The notes beneath the pieces are model-generated. The model made no database searches. It saw only the letters and a program-made list of their open reading frames with translations, and was not told the origin of the DNA. Below, in pieces: positions 44,948 to 55,006 of a stretch of DNA of 64,000 nucleotides. The position numbers were made by a program, and so were the translations under genes. The first letter of the stretch is position 1, and each line of letters opens with the position of its first letter. The DNA is from Aquarana catesbeiana (lineage: Eukaryota; Chordata; Amphibia; Anura; Ranidae), in contig NC_133334.1 of the NCBI RefSeq assembly GCF_042186555.1, forward strand, positions 208,175,942 to 208,239,941, read 5' to 3'.

Positions 44948-45556
44948 CATGGTAAGGGAGGTGCCAGACTGTCCTATCCAAGATGACCAATACCCCGCCC
45001 CCCCTCACCACTAACCTGTCACCATATAATACTATTACCATAGCGCTCCCCTGCCCAGTGTCACCACAGACCAATTCCCATCCTTCTCGACCAGCATCCA
45101 CACAGTCCTCTGCTCTTCACCGCCGCAGCCCCCCCCCCCCCACTTCTACACAGTGAGCATGCAGATAGGGCAATAAAACAAAAAATGGTGTGCAGTGCTT
45201 TGTGGTGATAATAAATGCACAAAAGAGTCTTACGTAGTGAATAAATATAGTCCTGAAATATATAATCTGTGATCTGATTAAAAGAAATCTTTTGTGTATT
45301 CAAAGTAATTCCAGTGCTGAGTGTTCTCTGCTGTGTTCAAATCATTCACCAGAAATCAGGAATGATTTGAACACAGCAGAGAACACTCAGCACTGGAATT
45401 ACTTTGAATATACAGAAGATTTCTTTCAATCAGATCACAGATTATGACTATATTTGTTCACTACGTACTTAACACTCTTTTGTACATTTGTCACTGCAAA
45501 GCACTGCACACCATTTTTGGTTTTATTGCATACAGTCTGGCACCTCCCTTACCATG
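44948..45556. repeat. Long imperfect palindrome (hairpin)
   Basis: Inner arms 45171-45346 and 45361-45529 pair over about 170 bp around a 14 bp loop. A further 24 bp perfect inverted pair lies outside (44948-44971 and 45533-45556). About 200 bp in the left arm (44972-45170) has no partner. Confidence 0.9.
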
Positions 45557-46146
45557 TCAGTCTTTAGTTCTCAGTGTCCTCCCCATGGCCCCCTCACCTG
45601 GCTCTACTGCTCTTCTGGCTCTCCTCCAGCTCTGCCTCATCCTCCTCCATCACCGCTCTGAAACCTTCCGGGACCAAAAGCACTGATGGCTCCACTCTCC
45701 TCCTCGGAGCTCCGTGCTCCAGAAGCCGGCCGCGGCCACCACTCTTAGCAGCAGGGACAGCTCCAGCCACCACAAGCTCCGGCGCTCCATGTTTCCAACG
45801 TGCACACAGCGTGGCTCCTCACTTCCGCATTCCACCACCATGACGCCGCCTGGGATCACTATCTATTGGCTGGTGAGGGGGTGGGACGATGAGGGGAGAG
45901 AGAAGGGGATGAATGGAAGGCCTCCTCTCCTCGCGACACAGGGGGGTGACGTCAGTGGGAGGCGGATCAAAACGGCGCAGAAACTTCGGCTTTCAGCTCC
46001 ACTCGGAGGCAGGGCATGGTGCGGCGGCACGGCGCGAGGATGACGTCATCCTCAATAATCGATTTCTTAAGGCTACAGAATCGATGCCGCATCGTGGACA
46101 GTCGAATCCCGATGCATCGATTCAACGATTAATTTCAACACCCCTA

Positions 46147-46154
<8 letters not shown>

Positions 46155-46232
<78 letters not shown>
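46155..46232. repeat. (TA)n microsatellite
   Basis: TA dinucleotides directly right of the hAT-like element. Confidence 0.95.
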
Positions 46233-46242
<10 letters not shown>

Positions 46243-46257
46243 TGATGTTCACGTCTC

Positions 46258-47160
46258 TGGCTGGGTTCACACTTGTGCGATGCGTGAACCAGCGTGATTC
46301 CTGTGTGGGTTTTCACATCGCACCTACATTGACATTTGCGCATCACTGCGGGTGTCAATGTAAAGTTAATGACACCCCCAGATCATTTTACAGATCGCAG
46401 TGCGAACTATGTAATGGTGCAGGAATCGGATCGCATGGGTGTGATCCGATTCCAGTGCGGACCAAATAAAGGGTCCTGTACCATTTTGGTACAAATGCAA
46501 TATGATTTAGGGCCAGTTCCCACTGCTGCGGTGTCCGAGATCGGATGTGATTCGCACCGCACTGCAGTGCAAAAATCACATCCGATCTCTGTGCGATGCG
46601 ATTTCAGCCATACAGATAGTATTGCTAAATTTGCATTGCCCTCGGACCAAACTCTTACAGGACCCTTTTTTTGGTCCACAGCAGAATCGGATCGCATGGG
46701 TGTTCACACCCATGCGATTCGATTACTGTCCAAGTTTGCAGATCGCACTGCGATATGGGAACTGATTTGGGGGTGTTAACTTTTAGGCCCAGTTCACACT
46801 TGTGCGATGCAGGACATCGCACAGGCATCGCATGTTATTCGCAGAACACTGCCATTCACATTACATGCGATGTCTGTGCGGTGCGATATCAGCTGTACAG
46901 ATAGTATGGCTGATATCGCACCGCATTCGGTGCAAACACGCACAGGACCCTTTTTTCTGTTCGGACCAGAATCGGATCGCATGTGTGATTCATGTCCGGA
47001 CTGTCAGTTCGCAGTGCGATATGCAAGCTGAACTGGGGGTGTCGTTAACAATGTATTCACACTCTCCAGCGATTCGCATATGGCAGTGTGAACTGACATG
47101 CGAGTCGGTGCGATGCGGGAACCCGCAGTGGATTCGCAGTGTTCTCGCATTGCACCAGTT
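46258..47160. mobile_element. Palindrome-rich GTTCACACTTGTGCGATGC repeat
   Basis: GGTTCACACTTGTGCGATGC at about 46264 and CAGTTCACACTTGTGCGATG at about 46790 start two similar half-units in tandem. Each has ACAGATAGTAT and an AATCGGATCGCATG block. The right edge CATTGCACCAGT is near 47160. It creates several 60-150-residue false frames. Confidence 0.65.
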
Positions 47161-48111
47161 TATCAATTTTTATGTTTATCAATTATGAAATATATTTTAT
47201 TTTAATTTAATAAATATTTATACTTGTATACTTTATTAAAATTATTTTTTTAATGATTATAAATGTATTTTGCATTTATATGAATGGTGTATAGCTGCAT
47301 TACATATGTGCATTACATTCATTTACTATACACCATTCACATTTAAATAGGGACATGTATGATCTTTAAATATTGATAAAAACAATGTTTTTTTTATAAT
47401 TAGGTTAATGTATATTGTATAGGGGGAATTTAACTTTATTATTTTATTAATATGTTGGGGAATAATGTGTGCTGATTTGTGTTAAACTTTTGTATTTTAT
47501 GGTTCCTCATACTGTAATCCCGCTACATCACACGAGATTATAGTGAGAGGAGCCATTCTCAGGAGTTCCCGGCGTTTGTAGATCGCTCCTCAACTCAACA
47601 TGAGAAGTGATCTACACACTTTCATAAACAGGCACTCAGAGGAGAGCGATCTCCTCTGAGAATGCCTGAGAACTGAAAAGCGGTATTTTACCGCACTTTC
47701 ATAAAAGGACACCATAGAGGTTTGAACGGCTATTAAAAGGTAACCATCCTCAGTTGTGATCTGTTTGCTTGTAATTAGTGTGTGTTTAAAAGGTCAATGT
47801 TTTTGGACTCCTGACAGACCCTTGCATCTTTCATCCAGTGCTGCATTGATGATTCTGAGTCATGGGGAAAGCAAAAGAATTGTCAAAGGATCTGCAGGAA
47901 AAGGTAATTGAACTGTATAAAACAGGAAAGGGCTATAAAAAAAAAAAAAGATATCCAAGGAATTGAGAATGCCAATCAGCAGCGTTCAAACTCTAATCAA
48001 GAAGTGGAAATGAGGGGTTCTGTTGAAACCAAACCACAGTCAGGTAGACCCACTAAAATTTCAGCCACAACTGCCAGGAAAATTGTTTGGGGTGCAAAGA
48101 AAAACCCATAA

Positions 48112-48345
48112 GTTGGAAGGCTGGCCGCAGGCTAGCATGAATTTGTAGGAGTGCGAGGGCTATATATCCCTCCCTCCAGCTTGTTTCCGGGTTCCCACCC
48201 ACCTGTTCCCCCATACTTTCATCATTTCATTTACATTTCATACATATTCATTCAGGGTATGCCCTCTTTTAGGCATACTGACCAGCTAGGCCAAGGCACA
48301 CCTCAGGTCTTGGTAGTTAGGATTATCGCATTTCCAAGTGAAGAC
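48112..48345. mobile_element. Unidentified insertion in the Tc1 transposase
   Basis: Foreign sequence with GCGAGGGCTATATATCCCTC and a hairpin GGTATGCCCTC..TTTAGGCATACTGACC near 48257-48285. Edges are set only by where Tc1 coding stops and resumes. Class unknown. Confidence 0.5.
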
Positions 48346-48461
48346 TCTGATTACAAATAACTTCAGGTGAAATACAGGACTCTCTGAAAACCTGTGGTGT
48401 GGCTGTTTCAAGATGCACAATAAGGAGGCACTTGAAGCAAGATGGGCTGCATGGTCGAGTC

Positions 48462-49653
48462 TAGGGCTGCAACTAACAATTATTTTCATAATCGATTAGT
48501 TGGCCGATTATTGTTTTGATTAATCGGTTAATAACCTTAAAGAATAGTGTGGTGTATAATTTAGTTAATATGTAAAGTTTTAAAAAAAGGCAATTTATTC
48601 TTAAATATCTCTATGCAGTGGTAAATATAAATAACCAACTATATAGTTAGAGAGCAAAATCTCTAATCCACTCTTAGAATAACAGACAGAAGAGATATAC
48701 TGTATATGCTATTAGAAGAGCTATACTGTATATGCTATTAGAAGAGCTATACTGTATATGCTATTAGAAGAGCTATACTGTATATGCTATTAGAAGAGCT
48801 ATACTGTATATGCTATTAGAAGAGCTATACTGTATATGCTATTAGAAGAGCTATACTGTATATGCTATTAGAGGTTGAATCTGGTAAATATCATCAGACT
48901 GTTAGTTCTGTTTGAAAATCTGCAAAACAGTCTTTAACAACTAACATATTATATGCTGGCCATACAAAAACAATGTCTTTCTTAAAAAAGAAAAAAATGT
49001 AATTTTAAGAAAGTTCGTTTGATTTTCGAATCGTTAGTGGGGTCAAATCGAAGTTTGTTTTCAACCACAGTGACGGGAAAATTTAGAAAACTTCTTGGTC
49101 AAAGAAATTTTCAGACAGTGTATGTTGTTTTCGTTCAGAAATTACATTATTTTAAAACAGAATGTTGAAAGCAAGTGAAAATTTCAAACAACATTCTTTC
49201 ATTCAGCGAATGTACAAAGATTTTTCATATGAATATTCTCATCTGAAAATTGATCGGTGTGGCCAGCATAAGGCTCAGTACACACCTATGCAGTTTGCTT
49301 TTGATCTGTTTCTACACTGCTTTTTGCTGTGCGTTAAGTATAGTATAGAGAGCCCCAATAGAAAGGTAAAGAAAACTTCTGCCTTTAGAACCACTCACTT
49401 CCTGCCCGGGACTACATGTCCCATGGGGCATTGCTCCTCATACATTCACAAGTTCTCAGGCACTTACTGACATGTATGGAAGATGTACTGAGCTGTATGT
49501 GTGCTGCACTGTATTTCCTGATATGTAAACAAAGAATGCATTCTGTATGCAGGCCAACTAATCGGCTAACCGATTAATCGATTATGAAAATAGTAATCGA
49601 TTAATTTCATAATCGATTAGTTGTCGATGAATCGATTAGTTGTTTCAGCCCTA
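48462..49653. mobile_element. hAT-type non-autonomous element, 1.19 kb, in Tc1 copy 2
   Basis: Ends TAGGGCTGCAACTAAC and GTTTCAGCCCTA. The 8 bp GTCGAGTC is identical at 48454-48461 and 49654-49661, splitting the Tc1 coding sequence. Subterminal regions are made of ATTAATCGATTA-type palindromes. The interior has a 26 bp tandem array. No transposase. Confidence 0.92.
48690..48873. repeat. 26 bp minisatellite, about 7 copies
   Basis: Unit AGAGCTATACTGTATATGCT plus ATTAGA, nearly identical copies. Confidence 0.95.
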
Positions 49654-50554
49654 GTCGAGTCGCCAGAAGAAAGCCATTACTAGGCAAATGCGACAAAGTA
49701 TCCTGCTTACAATACGCCAAACAGCACCAAGACAAGCCTCAAACTTTCTGGCACAAAGACATTTGGAGTGATGAGACCAAAATTGAGCTTTTTGGCCATA
49801 ACCATAAACGCTACATTTGGAGAGGAGTCAACAAGGCCTATGTTAAAAAAAAAAAAAAAAAAAAAAAAAGAAGGGTACGGAGGTGGATCGCTGACGTTTT
49901 AGGGATGTGTGAGCTACAAAAAGGTACAGGAAGTTTGGTCAAAATTGTTGGCAAGATAATTGCAGCATGTTATCAAAAAATACTGGAGGAACATTTGCAT
50001 TCGTCAGCCAGGAAGCTGCACATGGGACGTACTCGGACATTCCAACATGACCATGATCCAAAACACAAGGCCAAGTCGACCTCTCATTGGCTACAGCAGA
50101 ATAAAGTGAAGGTTCTGGAGCGGCCATCTCATTCTCCTGACCTCAATATCATTGAGCCACTCTGGGGAGATCTCAAACGTGCAGTTCATACAAGACCGCC
50201 CAAGAATTTACAGGAACTGGAGGCTTTTTGCCAAGAGGAATGGGAAGCTATACCATCGGAGAAGATAAAGAGCCTCATCCACAAATACCACAAAAGACTT
50301 CAAGCTGTCATTAGTGGTAAAGGGGGCAATACACGGTATTAAGAACTGGAGTATGTAAATTTTGATCAGGGTCATTTAGGTAGTTTGTTGCCATGATGAT
50401 TTAAAAAGAGTAAAAACAGTTGATTGATAATAAATGGCTTCAGCCAAACACTAACCACGAGTGAAAGAAAAGTTTGTGTTATCATTCATATTCTCTAAAA
50501 ATGGCCAAGAAATCAAATTCTGCCAGGATATGTAAAATTATGAGCACAACTGTA

Positions 50555-51357
50555 GTTCTCAATGAACTACTAGGACGCTGTTAAGCTCTCCAAGTAGTGC
50601 ATGGACACTTCCCATCAGTGTGCAACTGCCTGCTCCTGTAAGGTATCCCAGGGATGTCAAAACACTGATCTACATTCTGTTCGGCTCCAATTCAACAGGG
50701 GATATGCCCAAGGATCCCCTGCTGAGCGAAGTGGACCCCACTGCATATGAAAGCTTAGACATTTTCTCCACTTTCCAAGAGTCTTTTAGGGCCCATTCAG
50801 TGGGATGCATTTTTGACCTATTATCGTATCGCAAAGTTTAAACTAGTGCAGTGAAAAAAAATAATAAAATAAAAAAGTAAAGCAGGCTGCACTTTTTGAA
50901 CAGAAATGCTCATACATGCATGTAAATGCACTGCAATGCAGTACACATAAAACCATTTAACGAATCTGTGACGTCAACATGCATGGGTGCGCCAGCAGGT
51001 CCCGCGGCCGTGCAGTCTGGATTGTCATACCGCTTGCCCTATTTCTTCCATATATAAGTGCAATAACCGTCATATTAAAATGTTGCTTATGGAGTACTGC
51101 ATTATGAGGCTTCTCCTTTCTTGCTTTTAACTGATGCCTGTCAGAGTGAGAGTTTGGTGGCTAGAGAGTTAACTGCATATATTCTTGCTGTGGGGACATC
51201 ATTGCTGCTGGCGGGGCCACAAACATACTTGGAAGTCTGATGGTGAGAGCATCGGTCCTCCTTTTGGAAAAAAAAGCACTTGTGATCATCATTCCTGTCT
51301 GGTAAGAGGCTTAGGGGTTAATTTACTAACCACTTACAGACTGGAAGATATGGCTGC
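50555..51357. other. Rest of an older repeat, then intronic sequence
   Basis: 50557-50640 continues the older repeat that hosts Tc1 copy 2. Beyond that nothing is recognised. Confidence 0.4.
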
Positions 51358-51984
51358 TTAAAGAAGTGGAAACCCAAAAAAATATTTTAATTAAAAGGCT
51401 TGCACCTTGTACAGTATAGGATTTAATGTCATCTGTGCCCAGTCTTGCCACAAAGAGTTAATCCAGCTCTGAGCAGTCCTCTTATCTTTTTTTCAGAAAG
51501 GTAAAAACTGACACACAGAGAAATAGGAGTCAGTTCTTCCCCCTTGCTGTGACAGGTGATTTACATATCTCATGCAGGAGTGTGAGAGGCATTCTGTGTA
51601 CTTCAGATCCCCTCCTCCTTTCTTCTCCAGCTCTCCCAGGATTGGCTGCTCCACACCTCAGCATGATTGGGCATGCTGAAGTCATGTGGTGACTTTTGGG
51701 TTTTGAATGGATGTTAGTGATCATAGCAGAAGTTCAGTGCGAGAAATACACAGGAGAAAATGCATGTTGACAAGGGGAGTGTAGAGGTGGGCGGGGAGTC
51801 TGACATCACGACTCTACCCATGAGCTCCAGACAACAGACCCACCCACAGAATCTGCAGTTCTTCGGGTCTCATAACAGACAGAGGGGAGACATTTGACAG
51901 GTAAGGATACATGTATATCCTTATAGATAGATAACCACTATGGCAGTAGTTTAGAAAGAATGAGTGGGTTTACACCCACTTTAA
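51358..51984. mobile_element. TTAA-flanked miniature element, second copy, 627 bp
   Basis: Starts TTAAAGAAGTGGAAACCC and ends GGGTTTACACCCACTTTAA. The interior matches 23768-24419 (TTGCCACAAAGAGTTAATCC, GCTCCACACCTCAGCATGAT, CACAGGAGAAAATGCATGTT). Confidence 0.85.
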
Positions 51985-52331
51985 TGACCAGGCCATTTTT
52001 GCAATATGGCTCTGCGTCGCTTTAACTGACAATTGTGCGGTCGTGCGACGCTGTACCCAATTAAAATTGACGTCTTTTTTTCCCCACAAATAGAGCTGTT
52101 GGTGGTATTTGATCACCTCTGCGGTTTTTATTTACAGTATGCGCTATAAACAAAAATATAAATTTTTTTTTTTTTTTTTTACTTGAAAGAAAGAAGAAGA
52201 AAGAATCGCCAAAAATGTTTAAAATCTGCCCTGACAGAACAGGGATTTGTGCGTTTACACACACAAATCCCTGTTCCTGCTCTCGTGCATGTGATCGCGG
52301 GTGGCCGGCGGCAATCGCGCCTACCAGCCAC

Positions 52332-52369
<38 letters not shown>

Positions 52370-52375
52370 TACAGA
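51985..52375. mobile_element. TTAA family C, fragment
   Basis: TGACCAGGCCATTTTTGCAA, TCGTGCGACGCTGTACCCAA and GATCGCGGGTGGCCGGCGG in family order, with T- and A-tracts. Its boundary with the preceding element is immediate. Confidence 0.65.
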
Positions 52376-52662
52376 CATACCCATATGGCGATTCGCGAAC
52401 GAACCATTTTGCCAAAGTATATTGGCGTGGTTTTATTTTGAGTATAGTATTCAGGAGTTTTCAGGTGCAGTAGTCGTTTATTAATTTAAACCAAGTGCTA
52501 GGTCTTATGTAAATTTCAATACACATAAAAGCCCAAAGACAAAAGTGACCTCAAATGAAATGCAAGCTTAAGAAAAATGCATCACAAATGGAAATAAAAA
52601 TGCATGTCACTGTGCATGCAAAAACGTTCCGTAAACATATAGCTTCTAGTGTAAATGGGCCC
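52376..52662. other. Intronic sequence, nothing recognised
   Basis: AT-rich, no ends found. Confidence 0.4.
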
Positions 52663-52868
52663 TTAACCACTTCAGCTCTGAAAGTTTACCCACTTCCTGA
52701 CCAAGCCATTTTTTGCAATATGGCACTGCGTTGCTTTGACTGAAAATTGCGCGGTCGTGCGACACTGTGCTCAATTAAAATTGATGTTCTTTTTTCTCCC
52801 CATAATTAGAGCTTTCTTTTGGTGGTATTTGAGCAACTCATATATAACATTATATCTATTATTATTAT

Positions 52869-53189
52869 TTAAGGTACTTATATAGCGCCATCAATTTACG
52901 CAGCGCTTTACATATACATTGTACATTTACATCAGTCCCTACCCTCAAGGAGCTTACAATCTAAGGTCCCAACTCACATTCATATACAGGGGCCAGTTTA
53001 GACAGAAGCCAATTAACCTACCAGCATGTCTTTGGAGTGTGGGAGGAAACTGGAGTACCCGGAGGAAACCCACGCAGGCACAGGAAGAACATGCAAACTC
53101 CAGGCAGGTAGTGTTGTGGTTGAGATTTGAACCAGCAACCCTTGTTACTGCTAGGTGATAGTGCTACCCACTACACCACTGTGCCGCCC
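52869..53189 (-). mobile_element. tRNA-derived SINE
   Basis: On the minus strand it begins GGGCGGCACAGTGGTGTAGT, with a box A-like GTGGTGTAGTGGGTAGCAC and box B GGTTCAAATC (53125-53134), the tRNA-derived promoter head. The body has TGTTCTTCCTGTGCCTGCGT, CTCCTTGAGGGTAGGGACTG and a GCGCTATATAAGTACC tail ending in ATTATT repeats. It would be transcribed by RNA polymerase III. It is a repeat, not a functional tRNA gene. Confidence 0.88.
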
Positions 53190-53486
53190 ATATCTATCTA
53201 TCTATGCTACAAAACATTCCCAATAAATAAAAAAAAATACAAATACAAATAAAACAAAAAACAAATCAAGTTTCTTCCTCAATTTAGACCAATGTGTATT
53301 CTGCTACATATTTTTGGTAAAAAGTCCCAATAAGCATATAGTGATGGGTTTGTGCAAAAGTTACAGCATCCAAAATCTATTGTATATATTTAGGGACTTT
53401 ACTTTTTTATTGTTTTTAATAGTAATGGCAGCAATCAGCGATTTTTAGTGGGACTGCGACAATGCGGAGGACAAATCTGACACCAA

Positions 53487-53706
53487 GGAGTCGATTTACT
53501 AAAGGCAATCCACTTTGTACCATAAGTGCAGTCGCTTTAGATCTGAGGGGGAAGATCTGAAATGAGGGGAAGTTCTGCTGATTTTATCATCCAATCACGT
53601 ACAAGCAAAAATGCAGTTTTTTTTATTTTCCTTGCATGTCCCCCTCAGATCTACAGCAACTGCACTTCCAGTGCACAGTGGATTTGCCTTTAGTAAATGA
53701 ACCCCA
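53487..53706. mobile_element. Miniature element, 220 bp, inverted termini
   Basis: GGAGTCGATTTACTAAAGGC at the left and, reversed at the right, GTGGGGTTCATTTACTAAAG pair over about 30 bp, followed by a second inner pair around AGATCTGAGGGG/CCCCTCAGATCT. Class unknown. Confidence 0.8.
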
Positions 53707-54015
53707 CGATCTCTCCTTTGTTCCATGACAGATTAGCGGTTTGCCTTGTTTACATAGGCACACCGCTGCTCAGTCTCTCCACAGAACGATCAGCAGGTCG
53801 CTGGACACGCCAATTGGCTCCCGCTGTGTCCAGTCACTGCGGGAGCTCCCTTCACCACGTACACAAAATCACATACAGGTACATGATTTTGCTTGGCCAG
53901 GCTGCCCTGCCACAATATCTTTCTGGTAGGAACAAGCTACACATCTAAAGGGTCATATGTCTGAAATTGACATACTTTTCAGATTTGGGAAACTTAAGAC
54001 ACGCTCTTGAGCTGC

Positions 54016-54237
54016 TTAAAGCGGTAGTAAACCCAGCCATAAAACAGTTTAATTTCCGGCACGTGCCGGAAATGCAGCACTCCCATTGGTTGTGCTCTCA
54101 ACCAAACTGTCAAACCATCCAATGGCTGGTGTCATAACTGATCACATGTGCAGCATCATGGCAGCTGTAGATTAAACAGAGGCAAAGATGGCAGCTTCCT
54201 TGGCTGAAAACAACAGGAGGGTTTACTTACACTTTAA
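54016..54237. mobile_element. TTAA-flanked miniature element, 222 bp
   Basis: Starts TTAAAGCGGTAGTAAACCC, ends GGGTTTACTTACACTTTAA. Contains a CCGGCACGTGCCGG palindrome at 54056-54069. Confidence 0.85.
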
Positions 54238-54268
54238 AGTGGTTCTAAAACCCTAAAAATGTTTCACC

Positions 54269-55006
54269 TTAACCACTTCCCGCCCGGCCAATAGCAGATT
54301 AACGGCCGGCCGGTGCTTCCGTTATCTTGACTGGGCGTCATATGACGTCCAGCAGCATAACATGCAGCGATCGCAGAGTGCGGTGTCTCTGATCGTGGTA
54401 AGGAGCCTCTATCAGAGGCTTCTTACAGCGTGATCAGCTATGACCAATCACAGCTGATCATCGCGTGAACCAGGAAGTGCTGGTAAACGACATTCCTCGG
54501 TTTGCGCCGACAGGGAGAGCCGATTGCGGCTCTCCCTGTCCGAGTGGGGGTCTGTGCCGATAATCAGCACATTTATTATCAGCACAGCCCCCCCCCCCCC
54601 CCCCCCATCAGCTGCCAATCAGTGCCCAACAGCTGCCAGCAGTGCCCCAATAAAATACTATTAGTGCCAATCAGAGCCCAGCAGTAACACCCGTCACAGC
54701 CGCCTGTCCGCGCCCGTCACAGACGCTCATCAGTGAATGAGAAAACAAAGTTTTGACAAAGAAATTTTTTTTTTTTTTTTTTTTTTTTTAATTTCGGTCT
54801 TTAGTTTGTTTAGCAAAAAATAAAAACCCCAAGAGGTGATCAAACATACCACCAAAAGAAAGCTATATTTGTGGAAAGAAAATGATAAAAATTTTGTTTG
54901 GGTAAAGTGTTGCATGACTGTGCAATTGTCAAAGTGTGACAGCGCTGAAAGCTGAACATTTTCCTGGGCAGGAAGGGGCGACAGTGCCTGGTATTAAAGT
55001 GGTTTA
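54269..55006. mobile_element. TTAA-flanked element (TTAACCACTTCCCGCC family), second copy
   Basis: Begins TTAACCACTTCCCGCCCG; the right end TAAAGTGGTTTA shows one change in the TTAA. The order of blocks follows 33456-34556: CTGGGCGTCATATGACGTCC, CAATCACAGCTGATCA, a CAGTGCCAAT tract, a T-tract, and AAATTTTGTTTGGGTA. Confidence 0.82.

Larger units (their letters stand above)
44165..46146. mobile_element. hAT-like non-autonomous element, 1.98 kb, in a (TA)n tract
   Basis: Ends TAGGGGTG at 44165 and CACCCCTA at 46146, with subterminal CACGATTCGATTACGATTA and its counterparts. TA tracts flank both sides, so the 8 bp duplication cannot be called. The interior holds a 31 bp tandem array, a long hairpin and a GC-rich block (45560-46060). 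No transposase frame. The TAGGGGTG tip is hAT-like; assignment is inference. Confidence 0.75.
43754..47713. mobile_element. Large insertion with GGTGTCCTTTTATGAAA inverted ends
   Basis: GGTGTCCTTTTATGAAA at 43754 recurs exactly inverted at the right end (to 47713). The host Tc1 sequence reads through on either side (TTGACACAAA | GAGGTTTGAACGG, compare TTGACACAAAGGGGTTTGAA at 14408). Subterminal hairpins lie at 43770-43880 and 47520-47680. It carries an hAT-like element (44165-46146) and a palindromic miniature (46258-47160). No transposase. Target duplication not resolved. Confidence 0.75.
47862..50342 (+). pseudogene. Tc1 transposase of copy 2, split by two insertions
   Basis: The start MGKAKELSKDLQEKVIELYK at 47862 is followed by a frameshift at an A-run near 47938. 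The DNA-binding part ends VWGAKKNP at 48111. After about 230 bp of foreign sequence it resumes in SGEIQDSLKTCGVAVSR and runs to CMVES just before the hAT insertion, then RQKKAITRQMRQ-type residues. WSDETKIELFGH at about 49767-49802 keeps the first catalytic Asp. A run of about 28 A at 49842 replaces a short segment. The last 145 codons (49905-50342) are open, with QHDHDPKHKAKS and NIIEPLWGDLKRAV, ending KGGNTRY. The enzyme is dead as a whole. Confidence 0.9.
43515..50552 (+). mobile_element. Tc1/mariner element, copy 2, expanded by nested insertions
   Basis: Left tip CAGTTGTGCTCATAAGTTTA at 43515 and right tip TATGAGCACAACTG ending 50552, with TA on both sides (43513-43514, 50553-50554). The element alone would be roughly 1.6 kb. 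Insertions at 43754-47713, about 48112-48345 and 48462-49653 stretch it to 7.0 kb. The transposase is broken (see 47862-50342). Confidence 0.92.
52663..53960. mobile_element. TTAA family C copy split by a SINE and a miniature element
   Basis: TTAACCACTTCAGCTCTG at 52663 opens it. Family sequence runs to about 52850, resumes 53220-53486 (CAATGTGTATTCTGCTACAT, GGGACTGCGACAATGCGGAG) and again from 53707. The two gaps hold the elements listed separately. The right TTAA end is not clear. Confidence 0.72.

Noticed and set aside
46336..46779. 147-residue plus-strand frame
   Set aside because: It lies wholly within a palindromic miniature element and the reverse strand is equally open.
53125..53189. 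tRNA gene on the minus strand
   Set aside because: Box A and box B are present but no cloverleaf or acceptor stem closes, and it continues into a SINE body.
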